From the NCBI GenBank assembly GCA_937944245.1, contig CALDYY010000094.1, forward strand, positions 1 to 64,000: a stretch of DNA of 64,000 nt. Direction: 5' to 3'. Shown piece after piece: positions 8,703 through 18,022 of the stretch. Every line of letters starts with the position of its first letter. Position 1 is the first letter of the stretch. The DNA comes from an uncultured Saprospiraceae bacterium. GTDB lineage: Bacteria; Bacteroidota; Bacteroidia; Chitinophagales; Saprospiraceae. A program made the position numbers and the translations under genes. The notes under the pieces were generated by a model. That model did not search any database and was not told the origin of the DNA. It saw only the letters and a program-made list of their open reading frames with translations.

Positions 8703-9512
8703 TTACCACCCCAATTTCCCTAATTCCACAGCGCGCTCCAATGCTGCTTTTGCGCCTGCCACAATATCCTGATGCACTTCGAGTTGCCGCATCTTTTTCA
8801 TAGCCGCTTCGGTCGTTCCGCCTTTTGAAGATACCCGATCAATCCATTCTTGACAAGACAAATCTGTTTTATTATAAAGTTCTATTGCGCCTCTAAAAGT
8901 CTGACCTACCAGTAGTTCTGCTTCTGATTCTGAGAAGCCCATGCCGCGAGCAGCACTCATCATGGCATCCATAAAATACCAAACATAGGCTGGTCCGCTA
9001 CCTGAAATAGCCGTAGCTGCATCAATAAAATCCTCATTTTCAACGTAAACTGTTTTTCCAGTGGTACTCAATAAATTTTGTACCGTTACCAGTTCAATGC
9101 GCGTTACTTCTTCCGAAGCAGTAAAGGCAGTCATCCCCATTCCAATTTGTGCAGGCAAATTCGGCATGGCGCGAATTACTTTTTTAATGCCTAAACCCTC
9201 CTGAATAGACTGAATTTTCACACCCGCCATAATGGAAAGAAAAACTTGTTGCTCCTGCACTAAGGGTTTGATTTGCTCAAAAAGTGTGGTATAGTCTTGT
9301 GGCTTCACCGCTAAAATGACTAAATCTGCTTGGGGTAAGCAATCTTTGGGATTCCCATATACCGTACCGATTTCTTTTTCTGCTAGACTAAATGCCTTGT
9401 CAATAGACTTTTCTAAAATCATCATATTTTCTTGACTGGTAATATGAGAACGTAAAAAACTTTGTGCATACGTCAACCCCATGTTTCCACCTCCAACGAT
9501 TAAAATTTGCAT
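8703..9512 (-). CDS. proC: Pyrroline-5-carboxylate reductase
   Basis: Catalyses the last step of proline synthesis, reducing 1-pyrroline-5-carboxylate with NAD(P)H in the cytosol. The N-terminus is a Rossmann fold with ILIVGGGNMG. The family signature AISGSGPAYVWYFMDAM lies near residue 170, and the substrate-binding tail SSKGGTTEAAMKKMRQ follows. The length of 269 residues is standard and all expected motifs are present. The gene stands alone: the proB and proA genes are not next to it. It converges with the beta-helix gene and shares the hairpin at 8636-8680. Confidence 0.96.
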   Translation of the reverse strand: MQILIVGGGNMGLTYAQSFLRSHITSQENMMILEKSIDKAFSLAEKEIGTVYGNPKDCLPQADLVILAVKPQDYTTLFEQIKPLVQEQQVFLSIMAGVKIQSIQEGLGIKKVIRAMPNLPAQIGMGMTAFTASEEVTRIELVTVQNLLSTTGKTVYVENEDFIDAATAISGSGPAYVWYFMDAMMSAARGMGFSESEAELLVGQTFRGAIELYNKTDLSCQEWIDRVSSKGGTTEAAMKKMRQLEVHQDIVAGAKAALERAVELGKLGW

Positions 9513-9848
9513 AAATGAGTAGTTTTAATCAACCTTTTTTTTACAAAGCTAATCATCTGTTGGTTAATTGTTTTAAGATTAATCGCAAAATCTGCTTTTT
9601 CATAATGTTACTCTTTTAGAACACAGATTCAACTGATTCTACGAATAGTGCACAGATAAAGAGAAAATTCGTGAAAAATCCATTCAATTCGCAGAATTTG
9701 TGTTCCATAGTTAACTTATGATATATAAATCTAATGCCATTTTGTTAACCTACATTCAAGTAATTCAAGTATAAACTAGCAAAAGACCCGATAAGATATT
9801 ATTTTTGAGGTACTTAACGAACAAAGTACAATAGAAAAGATTGTAAAA
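9513..9848. other. 336-bp intergenic region
   Basis: No gene seen. It contains an 87-bp element with imperfect terminal inverted repeats (9619-9705) and a -7-like box TATTTTTG at 9800-9807, 41 bases before the VCBS protein start; no TTG lies at the matching upstream distance. Confidence 0.6.
9619..9705. repeat. Small palindromic element, possible dispersed repeat
   Basis: The ends GAACACAGATTC (9619-9630) and GAATTTGTGTTC (9694-9705) are reverse complements at 11 of 12 positions. The interior repeats variants of GATTC/ACGAAT and ATTCG/GAATT. It looks like an eroded copy of a small dispersed palindromic repeat, but only one copy is in this window. Confidence 0.4.
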
Positions 9849-12800
9849 ATGAAATATCAACTACTTAGCACTGTTTTATTCCTTGCTATTATTGCTTGTC
9901 AAAGACCAACAACAACTACTTTTAATTTATTAACTCCTGCAAAAACAGGCATTCATTTCACCAATACCATTACAGAAAGTGATACGTTTAATATTTTGGT
10001 CAAAGAATTTGTCTATAATGGTGGAGGCGTTGCCATTGGCGACTTAAATGGCGATGGATTGGAGGATATTTTCTTTTCTGGCAACCAGGTAGATAATGCT
10101 TTATACCTCAATAAAGGTAATTTGCAATTTGAGGAAGTTACACAAACAGCAGGTGTGAGCAAAACTGATGCTTCATTTTGGTCATCTGGTATCAATATTT
10201 TGGACATCAATTTAGATGGCAAATTAGATATTTACGTCTGCAATACGTTGCATTCAGACGCTACATTTCGACGCAACTTTCTGTATATCAATCAAGGGAA
10301 TAATGCCAGTGACGTTCCCCTATTCAAAGAAATGGCAGTTGCCTATGGTATTGCTGATGAAAGCCATTCTTCTCATGCTCAATTTTTTGACTATGATAAC
10401 GATGGTGATTTAGACCTTTTCATTGGGGTCAATTGGATTGAACGCGAATATCCCAACCAATTTGTGGAACTTGCCACCGATGGCTCTGCCCCCAACCGAG
10501 ATATTTTGCTTGAAAATACTTGGAACGATAGCTTGGGACATCCTGTTTTTACAGATGTTTCTCTTAAAGCAGGTATTATTCACGATGGTTACAGCCACAG
10601 TACCTTGATTTTTGACTTTAATCAAGATGGCTGGCAAGATATTTATGTGGCTAACGATTATCAAAGCAACGACCTTATTTACATCAACAATCAAGACGGC
10701 ACATTTACCAATAAGGCGGGGGAATTGTTCAAGCATTTTTCGCTTTCTGCAATGGGCAGCGATGTAGCAGACATCAACAACGACGGGGCTGCCGACTTTT
10801 ACACCTCCGAAATGCAACCTTATTATAACAAACGCAAAAAACTATTTCAGGGCAGTAGTAGCTACCAAACACAACAATTTACAGAGCAATACGAATATAA
10901 TTATCAATATCCGAGAAACACCTTACAACTCAATGCAGGTCAACATCCTAAGACGGGGTTGCCTATTTTTAGCGAGATAAGTATGTACGCTCAAGTGCAA
11001 GAAACGGATTGGAGCTGGGCAACACTTTTTGCTGATTTCGACAACGATGGCTGGCAAGATTTGTATATTGCAAATGGTTTTCCAAAGGATGTGACCGATA
11101 AAGATTTTTCCGATTTTCGCGCTAACATGGGCAATGTAGCCACCATAAAACAGCTTCTGGACGCCATTCCTGCTGTAAAATCACCGAATTTTTTATTTCG
11201 CAACAATCAAGACCTCACTTTTGAAAACATCACACAGGCATGGGGATTGGCTTATCCATCTTTTTCCAACGGCGCAGCCTATGCCGATTTAGATAACGAT
11301 GGCGACTTGGATTTGGTGGTCAACAACATTAACGACCCTGCTTTTGTGTTTGAGAACAAAACACCATCAAATAGTCAACAAAATTATCTTAGGCTCAAAC
11401 TACAAGGAGCAAATAAAAATCCTGATGCTTTTGGTGCATCAGCAACTATTTATCATCAGGGCAAACAGCAACAACGATACTTACTCTCTGCTAGAGGGTA
11501 TCTTTCTAAACCTGAAAACACGCTACATTTTGGTTTGGGTGAAATTCTAGTAGTGGATTCTATCCTCATTCATTGGCAAGATGGCAAAGAAACTTTACTC
11601 TCCAATGTTGGTGCTAATCAGGTGCTTACAGTTGAATATGAATATGCTGCAAAAAGAGAAAAACAAAGCACAACGCTTCATAACAATACTTTTTTTGAAG
11701 ATGTAACTGCCAAATTTAATTTGATGCACAAAGACCAAGAAATTGATTTCATTGACTTTAACTTTCAACGAACACTGCCTCATAAATTTTCGCAATACAG
11801 CCCCGCCATTGCCGTAGCCGATGTTAATGGCGATGGTTTAGACGACATTTTCATTGCTGGCAGTGGAACATTTGAGGCTACCTTATTCATTCAACAAAAA
11901 GACGGTACTTTTAAATCGCAAAAAATCAACCATAAGCAACATCCCAAACTTTTGGAAGAAGATGCTGGCATTCTACTATTCGATGCCGATGGCGATGGTC
12001 ATAATGACTTATACATTGCCAGAGGTGGCGCACAATTACCAAAGGAAAATCCACTTTACCAAGATATATTATTGTTAAACGACGGTAATGGCAATTTTAA
12101 ATTAGCAGAAAACGCATTGCCTGTTACGCACATCAACAGCACTTGCGTAAAAGCAGCCGACATAGACGGCGATGGCGATTTAGACCTGTTTGTAGGTGGT
12201 GGCGTTTTGCCTAACGCCTATCCTTATGCCGAAAAAAGCTACTTGCTGCGCAACGATAGCCAAAAAGGGCAACCCAAATTTACGGACATCACCGATGCGC
12301 TTGCTCCTGATTTGAAAAATGTGGGTATTGTAAGCGATGCACTTTGGACTGATTTTGATAATGATCATCAAGTGGATTTGATAATCGCCAGTAAATGGAT
12401 GCCTATTCAGTTATTCAAAAATGAAAATGGCAAGTTTGTAAATTTCACACAAAACGCTGGTTTACAATATAAAACAGGTTGGTGGAATAGCCTTGCAGCA
12501 GCCGATTTAGATAACGATGGCGATATGGACTACATCGTTGGCAATTTTGGAGCAAACCTTTACTTCCAATGCACAGCGGCTGAACCCGTTCGCATTTATG
12601 CAAAAGATTTTGATGATAATGGCATGATTGACCCTTTAATTTCTTGTTATTGGCAGGATTCGCTAGGCAAAAGAGACGAATACCTGTACCATCCAAGAGC
12701 GGATTTAGTGAAGCAAATTCCAAGCATTAGAAAGAAATACAATACCCATGCACAGTATGGAGAAGCTACTGTATCCGATATGTTTACTGAAGAAGAACTA

Positions 12801-13409
12801 AGTGATGCGTTGATACTTTCCGCCAATTCCATGCAATCTGTTATCTTAGAAAATCTAGGCAATGGCAAATTCAAATTTATCCCTTTACCCAAACAAGCCC
12901 AACTCGCTCCTATTTACGGCATTCTACCTTTTGATGTGGACACTGATGGCAAGTTAGATATTTTATTAATTGGCAATGATTTTGGCGTAGAATTGCAACA
13001 GGGACGCGCCGATGCTTTCTATGGATTAGCCTTGATGAACAAAGGCAATTTTCAATTTGAAGCAATCGCTTCACAAAGAAGTCATTTCTTTGTACCTCAT
13101 GCGGGCATTGGATTGGTGGATGTGATGGTCAATAATCAAGCATTAATATTAGCTACGCAAAACAACGAAGCGCTTAAAGTATTTCAGCCCAATTATGTAG
13201 AAAAAACCAGTTTTTTCCCATTATCTGCTGATGTGGCAAAAGCCATTCATTATTTCGACAATCAACAGCTCGTAGAGGAATTTTACTGGGGAAGTAGCTT
13301 TATGTCCCAACGAAGCAGATATGTTCGGTTTTATAATTTAACAGAAAAAATTGAATTGCTGGATAAAAAAGGGAATTTACTGCGTACTATTGGTCAACAA
13401 GATTTATAA
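9849..13409 (+). CDS. VCBS/FG-GAP repeat lipoprotein with ASPIC/UnbV domain
   Basis: Large exported lipoprotein of the CRTAC1-like class that is frequent in Bacteroidota. The leader MKYQLLSTVLFLAIIAC ends in a lipobox. About a dozen FG-GAP/VCBS calcium-binding blades follow, with loops such as DLNGDGLEDIFFSGN, DYDNDGDLDLFIGV and DADGDGHNDLYIARG, implying one or two beta-propellers. The ASPIC/UnbV domain occupies roughly residues 515-590 (YLRLKLQGANKNPDAFGA, LHFGLGEILVVDSILIHW). No sorting domain is present, so it is probably lipid-anchored on the outer membrane. The molecular function is unknown; calcium-dependent binding is likely. It ends 25 bases before recF. Confidence 0.85.
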   Translation: MKYQLLSTVLFLAIIACQRPTTTTFNLLTPAKTGIHFTNTITESDTFNILVKEFVYNGGGVAIGDLNGDGLEDIFFSGNQVDNALYLNKGNLQFEEVTQTAGVSKTDASFWSSGINILDINLDGKLDIYVCNTLHSDATFRRNFLYINQGNNASDVPLFKEMAVAYGIADESHSSHAQFFDYDNDGDLDLFIGVNWIEREYPNQFVELATDGSAPNRDILLENTWNDSLGHPVFTDVSLKAGIIHDGYSHSTLIFDFNQDGWQDIYVANDYQSNDLIYINNQDGTFTNKAGELFKHFSLSAMGSDVADINNDGAADFYTSEMQPYYNKRKKLFQGSSSYQTQQFTEQYEYNYQYPRNTLQLNAGQHPKTGLPIFSEISMYAQVQETDWSWATLFADFDNDGWQDLYIANGFPKDVTDKDFSDFRANMGNVATIKQLLDAIPAVKSPNFLFRNNQDLTFENITQAWGLAYPSFSNGAAYADLDNDGDLDLVVNNINDPAFVFENKTPSNSQQNYLRLKLQGANKNPDAFGASATIYHQGKQQQRYLLSARGYLSKPENTLHFGLGEILVVDSILIHWQDGKETLLSNVGANQVLTVEYEYAAKREKQSTTLHNNTFFEDVTAKFNLMHKDQEIDFIDFNFQRTLPHKFSQYSPAIAVADVNGDGLDDIFIAGSGTFEATLFIQQKDGTFKSQKINHKQHPKLLEEDAGILLFDADGDGHNDLYIARGGAQLPKENPLYQDILLLNDGNGNFKLAENALPVTHINSTCVKAADIDGDGDLDLFVGGGVLPNAYPYAEKSYLLRNDSQKGQPKFTDITDALAPDLKNVGIVSDALWTDFDNDHQVDLIIASKWMPIQLFKNENGKFVNFTQNAGLQYKTGWWNSLAAADLDNDGDMDYIVGNFGANLYFQCTAAEPVRIYAKDFDDNGMIDPLISCYWQDSLGKRDEYLYHPRADLVKQIPSIRKKYNTHAQYGEATVSDMFTEEELSDALILSANSMQSVILENLGNGKFKFIPLPKQAQLAPIYGILPFDVDTDGKLDILLIGNDFGVELQQGRADAFYGLALMNKGNFQFEAIASQRSHFFVPHAGIGLVDVMVNNQALILATQNNEALKVFQPNYVEKTSFFPLSADVAKAIHYFDNQQLVEEFYWGSSFMSQRSRYVRFYNLTEKIELLDKKGNLLRTIGQQDL

Positions 13410-13434
13410 TCGCATCGAAAAAAAATAACGGACA

Positions 13435-14541
13435 TTGCAATTATTATCCATCAAAGGAATACATTTTAAAAACTACGAATCATTTGACCTCAAATTTGAT
13501 ACGAACTTGAATGGTATAGTAGGTTGGAATGGCATGGGCAAAACTAATTTACTGGATGCTATTCACTATTTGTGCATGGGGAAAAGCTATTTTTCTGGTT
13601 TAGACAAGAACTTAGTCCGAAAATCAGAAGAAAACATTGATTTTTTCAGATTGGAAGGCATTTTCCAGCGCATGGAAAAAGTGGAATCGGTGGTTGTAAA
13701 AGTGCAATTAAGTAAGCGCAAAGAAATCGAATACAACAAAGTCAAGCACCAAAAACTATCTGAGCATATCGGTATTTTTCCAGTGGTGGTGATTGCGCCT
13801 TTTGATGTTGCCATTGCGTTAGACGGTTCAGAATTGCGCAGGAATTTTGTGGACAATATGTTATCCCAATTGAATAGCAATTACTTGAACACCTTAATTC
13901 AATATAACAAAATAATCGAACAGCGCAATAGTGCCTTAAAGCAATTCGCAGAAAAACAGCAAACAGACTATACCCTACTCGACATTTACGACCAGCAGTT
14001 GATTCCATTAGGAACGTCTATCTTCGAGCAACGGCAAATGTTTTTAACCCAATTCTTGGCTATCTTTCAACAACTTTATGCTACCATTACAGGCAATCGA
14101 GAATTGGCAAACTATGAATATATTACTCAATTATCGGAATCTTCCTTTGCCAAATTATTACAAGATAATCGAGCTAAAGACCAAATATTACAACGAACTA
14201 CAGTTGGCATCCATAAAGATGACCTTCATTTTTATATCAATGAATTGCCTGTCAAACAATTTGCCTCACAAGGGCAGCTCAAATCGTTTGTACTTGCCCT
14301 AAAACTTGCACAAGCCAAAATAACGAAACAAGAAAAGGGCTTCCCTCCCCTACTGTTGCTCGATGATATTTTTGACCGATTGGATAAACAGCGCGTAAAA
14401 CAACTCATTGCTTTGCTGCTAGAAGATCATTTTGGTCAAATTTTCATCACAGATACTGACTCAGCAAGAACACAAGAATTGCTACAAATTTTTAATCAAC
14501 CTTATACTTTGTTCCATATCGAATCGGGAAAGGTCTTTTGA
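13435..14541 (+). CDS. recF: DNA replication and repair protein RecF
   Basis: SMC-like ATPase that, with RecO and RecR, loads RecA at single-strand gaps during recombinational repair. Walker A is GWNGMGKT at residues 30-37. The signature motif is ASQGQLKSFVLALKLAQA near residues 275-292. Walker B with the D-loop is LLLLDDIFDRLD near residues 304-315. The length of 368 residues is normal. No ATG precedes Walker A, so the TTG at 13435 is taken as start. It is separated from dnaA/dnaN. A DciA-like gene lies just downstream, past an oppositely oriented DUF427 gene. Confidence 0.95.
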   Translation: MQLLSIKGIHFKNYESFDLKFDTNLNGIVGWNGMGKTNLLDAIHYLCMGKSYFSGLDKNLVRKSEENIDFFRLEGIFQRMEKVESVVVKVQLSKRKEIEYNKVKHQKLSEHIGIFPVVVIAPFDVAIALDGSELRRNFVDNMLSQLNSNYLNTLIQYNKIIEQRNSALKQFAEKQQTDYTLLDIYDQQLIPLGTSIFEQRQMFLTQFLAIFQQLYATITGNRELANYEYITQLSESSFAKLLQDNRAKDQILQRTTVGIHKDDLHFYINELPVKQFASQGQLKSFVLALKLAQAKITKQEKGFPPLLLLDDIFDRLDKQRVKQLIALLLEDHFGQIFITDTDSARTQELLQIFNQPYTLFHIESGKVF

Positions 14542-14619
14542 GCAATGCATAAAATTACATAGTCATTTGCTTTAATTTAAGCAGGTTTTCGTTATATTTT
14601 TTTGCTTTTGTTATACTTC

Positions 14620-15111
14620 CTACCAGCCCCAAGTTCCTGCTTCGCCTTTGAACGGACCAACAATATCTTCCGTAATCCAGCCGCCATAGAAATCACCTGC
14701 TTGAGCCGTTACTTTTTCATCGTCCACATAGCAGGCATCAAATCGGCTAGGATAAAAGGCTAGACAACCTGTGAGCAAACTATAATTTGGAGAAGGTTGA
14801 GGATAGCTCCAAGCTACATTGGGGATAAAATGCTCCCCGAATTGAAAATTCCAATAGGTAGCCACGCCTTTAAATTCGCAAAAGGAACGTTTGTTGGCTA
14901 CTGGCACAAGCAAATCCAAATTAACATCGTCTATTGGGAAATAATAGGTGGGTGGATGGCTTGTTTCCAAGATGCGAAATCCTCGATTGGTATGGGCAAC
15001 TATTTGCCCAAATGCCTCAACACGAAGCGTTTTTCGCGTTGCCTCCAATTTAGGTGGTCGAGGATAATCCCACACACTTTCTTGCCCTGCTTTGGGTATT
15101 ATTTTTTTCAT
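14620..15111 (-). CDS. DUF427 domain protein
   Basis: A 163-residue cytosolic protein of the DUF427 (PF04248) family, whose members are small beta-rich proteins without an established biochemical role. Recognisable segments are ESVWDYPRPPKLEAT, LETSHPPTYYFPIDDVNLD and EFKGVATYWNF, and the family's closing motif appears as AFYPSRFDACYVDDEKVTA. There is no signal peptide or membrane segment. It is inserted in reverse orientation between recF and the DciA-like gene and has its own start region shared with the latter (122 bp). Confidence 0.85.
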   Translation of the reverse strand: MKKIIPKAGQESVWDYPRPPKLEATRKTLRVEAFGQIVAHTNRGFRILETSHPPTYYFPIDDVNLDLLVPVANKRSFCEFKGVATYWNFQFGEHFIPNVAWSYPQPSPNYSLLTGCLAFYPSRFDACYVDDEKVTAQAGDFYGGWITEDIVGPFKGEAGTWGW

Positions 15112-15233
15112 TACCTTGTGTTATTAATTTTGCGTTTTAACAAACCTTAATCTAAAAGGTTATATTTTTGGATGACAAACACCAAAATCATATTCGGCGA
15201 TTAGCAATAGTAGCCATGAAAACATAATACTCT

Positions 15234-15527
15234 ATGCCAATATCCAATGAACTTTCTTTGAAACAAGCTATTTTAGCTTATATTAATGCTTCGGAAAAGC
15301 TGAAAGGTAAATTGTTCTTAACAAAGGTAAAAATGCACTGGGAAACGGCTATGGGAACGCCTATCATGAAATACACCACCGACATTCATTTGCGAAAGAA
15401 AAAATTGTACGTACATATTGATTCTGCACCGCTACGCCAGGAACTGGCGATGAATGCCGAAAAAATATTGACTATTTTGAACGAATCGTTAGGCGAAAAC
15501 TATCTGGAAGAGGTTATAATAAAATAG
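15234..15527 (+). CDS. DUF721/DciA-like protein
   Basis: A 97-residue protein matching the DUF721 family, which includes DciA, the ancestral loader of the replicative helicase DnaB. The pattern is typical: an N-terminal helix (SLKQAILAYINASEKLKGKL), a VKMHWETAMGTPIMKYT segment corresponding to the family's W-x-x-hhG motif, strands (KKLYVHIDSAPLRQELAMNAEKIL) and a short tail. Proximity to recF supports a DNA-replication role. It is compact compared with proteobacterial DciA but normal for Bacteroidota. The two TPR membrane genes that follow are in the same direction. Confidence 0.8.
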   Translation: MPISNELSLKQAILAYINASEKLKGKLFLTKVKMHWETAMGTPIMKYTTDIHLRKKKLYVHIDSAPLRQELAMNAEKILTILNESLGENYLEEVIIK

Positions 15528-15553
15528 CGTTTCTAAAGTCAATTCAACATATT

Positions 15554-16057
15554 ATGCCGATTTTTCATAAGATTAGACCTTTCCTCATTCTAGCCATTAC
15601 TTTAACCATTTTATTGTCGCCAGTAGAATCATGGAAAACAATAAGTTTGGCAGCGAGCATTATTTTGCTCATTGGGCATCTTTTATTTTATAATGTTTGG
15701 CGAAGCTATCAATATCTGAAAAAAGGAGCAATCACTCAAGCAGAGCAGTTATTGCGATATGCACACCCTGTAACGCTTTTACCGATACACAAAGGATTCT
15801 ATTTTTTCACAAAAGGCATGATTGCTATTCAACAAAAGGACGGAAACAGTGGAAGACTTTTTTTAGAAAAGGCATTGCACTATTCCATAAATAAGGAAGA
15901 CCAACTTATGGCAAAATTACATTTGGCACAACTGTACTATGAAATTGGCACACTAAATAAAGCCAAATCGTATTTAGCTGCTGCTAAAAAAACACCAAGC
16001 AATAATTTACTACTCAACCAAAGTATCCAAAAATTAGCACAACAACTAGGCGTATAA
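15554..16057 (+). CDS. Membrane-anchored TPR-like protein (paralogue A)
   Basis: Unnamed 167-residue protein. Two hydrophobic segments lie at residues 8-24 and 28-47 (LILAITLTILLS, SLAASIILLIGHLLFY). A helical TPR-like region of about 110 residues follows (YLKKGAITQAEQLLRYA, GMIAIQQKDGNSGRLFLEKAL, HLAQLYYEIGTLNKAKSYLAAA). It has the same architecture and several shared positions with the next gene, so the two arose by duplication. It lies 26 bases after the DciA-like gene and may be in its operon. A scaffold role at the inner membrane is inferred. Confidence 0.7.
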   Translation: MPIFHKIRPFLILAITLTILLSPVESWKTISLAASIILLIGHLLFYNVWRSYQYLKKGAITQAEQLLRYAHPVTLLPIHKGFYFFTKGMIAIQQKDGNSGRLFLEKALHYSINKEDQLMAKLHLAQLYYEIGTLNKAKSYLAAAKKTPSNNLLLNQSIQKLAQQLGV

Positions 16058-16130
16058 TTCGCTAGAAGTATTACCTTTACGCAGTTAAACCAGCATTATA
16101 ATTCTTGCTGTTAGAAAAAAACTATTCATT

Positions 16131-16739
16131 ATGTTTTCAATCAATATATATCTTCGTTTTGCCCTTATTGCACTTTTCCTGATTGGCGGTATATTACTGA
16201 CTGTTTTCTTTGGTTTTTGGTATGCTTTTCCCTTTTATTTAGTAAGCATTTTCCTACTTGTTGGTTACATCATGCTAGGCACTATTCAATCCGCAGGGAC
16301 ATTGATGCAAGCAGGAGACCTTGAAGGTGCAGAAAAAAGATTGGATTTAACCTTTTTTCCGAAATGGCTTTTTGCTACTAATAAGGCATTTTACTATATC
16401 CTAAAGGGAACATTTGCAGCACAGCGCAAGGACATCAACGAAAGCGAAAAATGGTTGAAACTCGCACAAGAAGTAAAAGTGCCTACCGACAATGAGCGTG
16501 CAATGATTGAACTGCAACTAGCAGGCATCAACGCCAGCAAGGGCAAATGGAAGCAAGCGGAACTTCATATGCGCACTGTGAAACAATATAAAATAACGGA
16601 ACCCACCCTTAAAACACAAATTGCAGACTTTGAAAAAATGTTCGCACAACGCGGACAAGCACAAGCCGCTAGTAAAATCGGGTATAGTGGCGGTGTAATG
16701 CGACCAGGAGGCAAACGCAAAAGACCTAAAATGAGATAG
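16131..16739 (+). CDS. Membrane-anchored TPR-like protein (paralogue B) with basic tail
   Basis: Unnamed 202-residue protein with two membrane segments (residues 7-28 and 30-50) and then TPR-like helices (AGDLEGAEKRLDL, FYYILKGTFAAQRKDINESEKWLKLA, QLAGINASKGKWKQAELHMRTV). The pattern G-x3-(E/Q)AE-x2-L ... FY-x-x-KG-x-x-A-x-Q-x-KD is shared with the preceding gene. It ends in a strongly basic tail (MRPGGKRKRPKMR) that could touch nucleic acid or membrane phospholipids. The gene abuts the convergent ABM-family gene: their stops touch, with no spacer. Confidence 0.7.
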   Translation: MFSINIYLRFALIALFLIGGILLTVFFGFWYAFPFYLVSIFLLVGYIMLGTIQSAGTLMQAGDLEGAEKRLDLTFFPKWLFATNKAFYYILKGTFAAQRKDINESEKWLKLAQEVKVPTDNERAMIELQLAGINASKGKWKQAELHMRTVKQYKITEPTLKTQIADFEKMFAQRGQAQAASKIGYSGGVMRPGGKRKRPKMR

Positions 16740-17036
16740 TTATAATACTTTTTTTACACTTTGTAACGACCATGCTTCGGGTTTAGCGGCAAACAGTATT
16801 TTTGTTTTTGCCCAAGTGATTTGGAACAATTCTGATTGGCGATATTTTTCTAATGCTACCTCACTTTCCCAATGGCTATAAGTAAAAAAAATGTGAGGTT
16901 GTTGTTTGTCCTGAAGTAATTCTAAATAATGGCAACCTTCAAAAGTTCTTATTTTGTGGTGGCTTTCTTCAAATATAGCTAAGAAATTAGCAACGCCTTC
17001 TTCCTGAAAAATCATTTTTACAATTCGCTGAATCAT
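16740..17036 (-). CDS. ABM-fold (antibiotic biosynthesis monooxygenase-like) protein
   Basis: A 98-residue ferredoxin-fold dimeric protein of the ABM superfamily (PF03992-like). The pattern is a first strand (MIQRIVKMIF), helix (VANFLAIFEESHHKIRTFEGC), strand (HYLELLQDKQQP) and the family-typical FFTYSHWESEVALEKYRQSELF, in which W and the following helix are diagnostic. Members include monooxygenases, heme-degrading proteins and plain binding proteins; the heme-ligand set is not clear here. The start overlaps the end of the SAM-hydrolase gene by 4 bases, so the two are translationally coupled. Confidence 0.75.
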   Translation of the reverse strand: MIQRIVKMIFQEEGVANFLAIFEESHHKIRTFEGCHYLELLQDKQQPHIFFTYSHWESEVALEKYRQSELFQITWAKTKILFAAKPEAWSLQSVKKVL

Positions 17037-17806
17037 AGGTTTTTAAAGTCAATTTGGATAGTATCATCAATGCTTAGTCCAAGTAATTTAGCCGCTTTTC
17101 CCATATTGACGGCTATTTCGAGAAATTGAGCCGTATTGAATAAACAAAGCACCTCCCCAACAGGCACATCATAATAATAAGCACTCAACTGAATAATGGG
17201 TTCATGGCGTTTAAAGGATATTTGAAATGGACGACCATGTCCAACTTCTTCAAAAAGTGAACGATGGATATTGACAATCACATTTTCGTAATGGTCAATG
17301 TAGATAATAGAACCTCGAATTTGAGAGGTGGTCACTACTGGTCTCAACATAATGCGCTGCTCAATATCAAGTGCAGTTTGACCAATTTCTTCCAGTGCGC
17401 CATTTTCATTGATATGACGAACAATGGTAGCATATAAGTTTTTGATGACAAATTGGTCTTTCTGTTCAATCGGAATTTTTACGATTTGGAATGGAATTTC
17501 TTCTAACATTAATGATAAAATACCATTATCTGGTACAACAAAGTAATGTTCCTGATGCTTGCACAACAAAATAGCACTATGCGTTACACTGTGATTGTTC
17601 ACGCTCACGATGTGGATGGTGCCTCTGGGAAAGTCTTGATAGCAGTTTTTCAAGATGTAAGCTGCTTGAACAATATTGTGTAGTTCAATACAGTGAGTAA
17701 CATCAACTATTTGTGTATCAGTAACTTGACTTAGAATAGCTCCTTTAATCATTCCAACGTAATGATCGGTCAATCCAAAATCAGTAGTCAGTGTAACAAT
17801 AGGCAT
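17033..17806 (-). CDS. S-adenosylmethionine hydrolase (hydroxide adenosyltransferase) family protein
   Basis: Family formerly called DUF62, related to fluorinase/chlorinase; most members hydrolyse SAM to adenosine and methionine. The N-terminal motif LTTDFGLTDHYVGMIKGAI is the family signature, IVDVTHCIELHNIVQAAYIL and VVPDNGIL follow, and the C-terminal beta-barrel contains IIYIDHYENVIVNI. The canonical DPGVG loop is replaced by SVNNHSVTHS, so the active site differs from the best-studied enzymes. It is 257 residues long, a normal size. Downstream and overlapping by 4 bases is an ABM-fold gene. Confidence 0.85.
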   Translation of the reverse strand: MPIVTLTTDFGLTDHYVGMIKGAILSQVTDTQIVDVTHCIELHNIVQAAYILKNCYQDFPRGTIHIVSVNNHSVTHSAILLCKHQEHYFVVPDNGILSLMLEEIPFQIVKIPIEQKDQFVIKNLYATIVRHINENGALEEIGQTALDIEQRIMLRPVVTTSQIRGSIIYIDHYENVIVNIHRSLFEEVGHGRPFQISFKRHEPIIQLSAYYYDVPVGEVLCLFNTAQFLEIAVNMGKAAKLLGLSIDDTIQIDFKNL

Positions 17807-18008
17807 AAAGTAGTTTTAACTTAATTTAATATGAAAGATAAATGAGAATATTTTATTTTTACCCAATATTATACACGAACTTACAAGAAAGTTACCATTT
17901 TTATACATAAAAGTTTTTTTTCGTGTGAGCATTTGTGTTGTTTGTGTGTTATCTTGTGGAATTATCTGAGTATTAAATATGTTTTTGAACTAATTAATCC
18001 ATCAAAAT

Positions 18009-18016
18009 AAAGAGGT
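18009..18016 (+). promoter_or_regulatory. Shine-Dalgarno-like site supporting a TTG start
   Basis: AAAGAGGT lies 6 bases before the TTG at 18023. Such a site is rare in this window, and it decides the start of the phoH gene, for which no ATG is available upstream of the conserved region. Confidence 0.5.
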
Positions 18017-18022
18017 ACTCTA

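Noticed and set aside
16740-17036. ABM-fold protein as a heme-degrading IsdG-type enzyme
   Set aside because: The Asn-Trp-His triad of IsdG is not visible; only the general fold pattern is.
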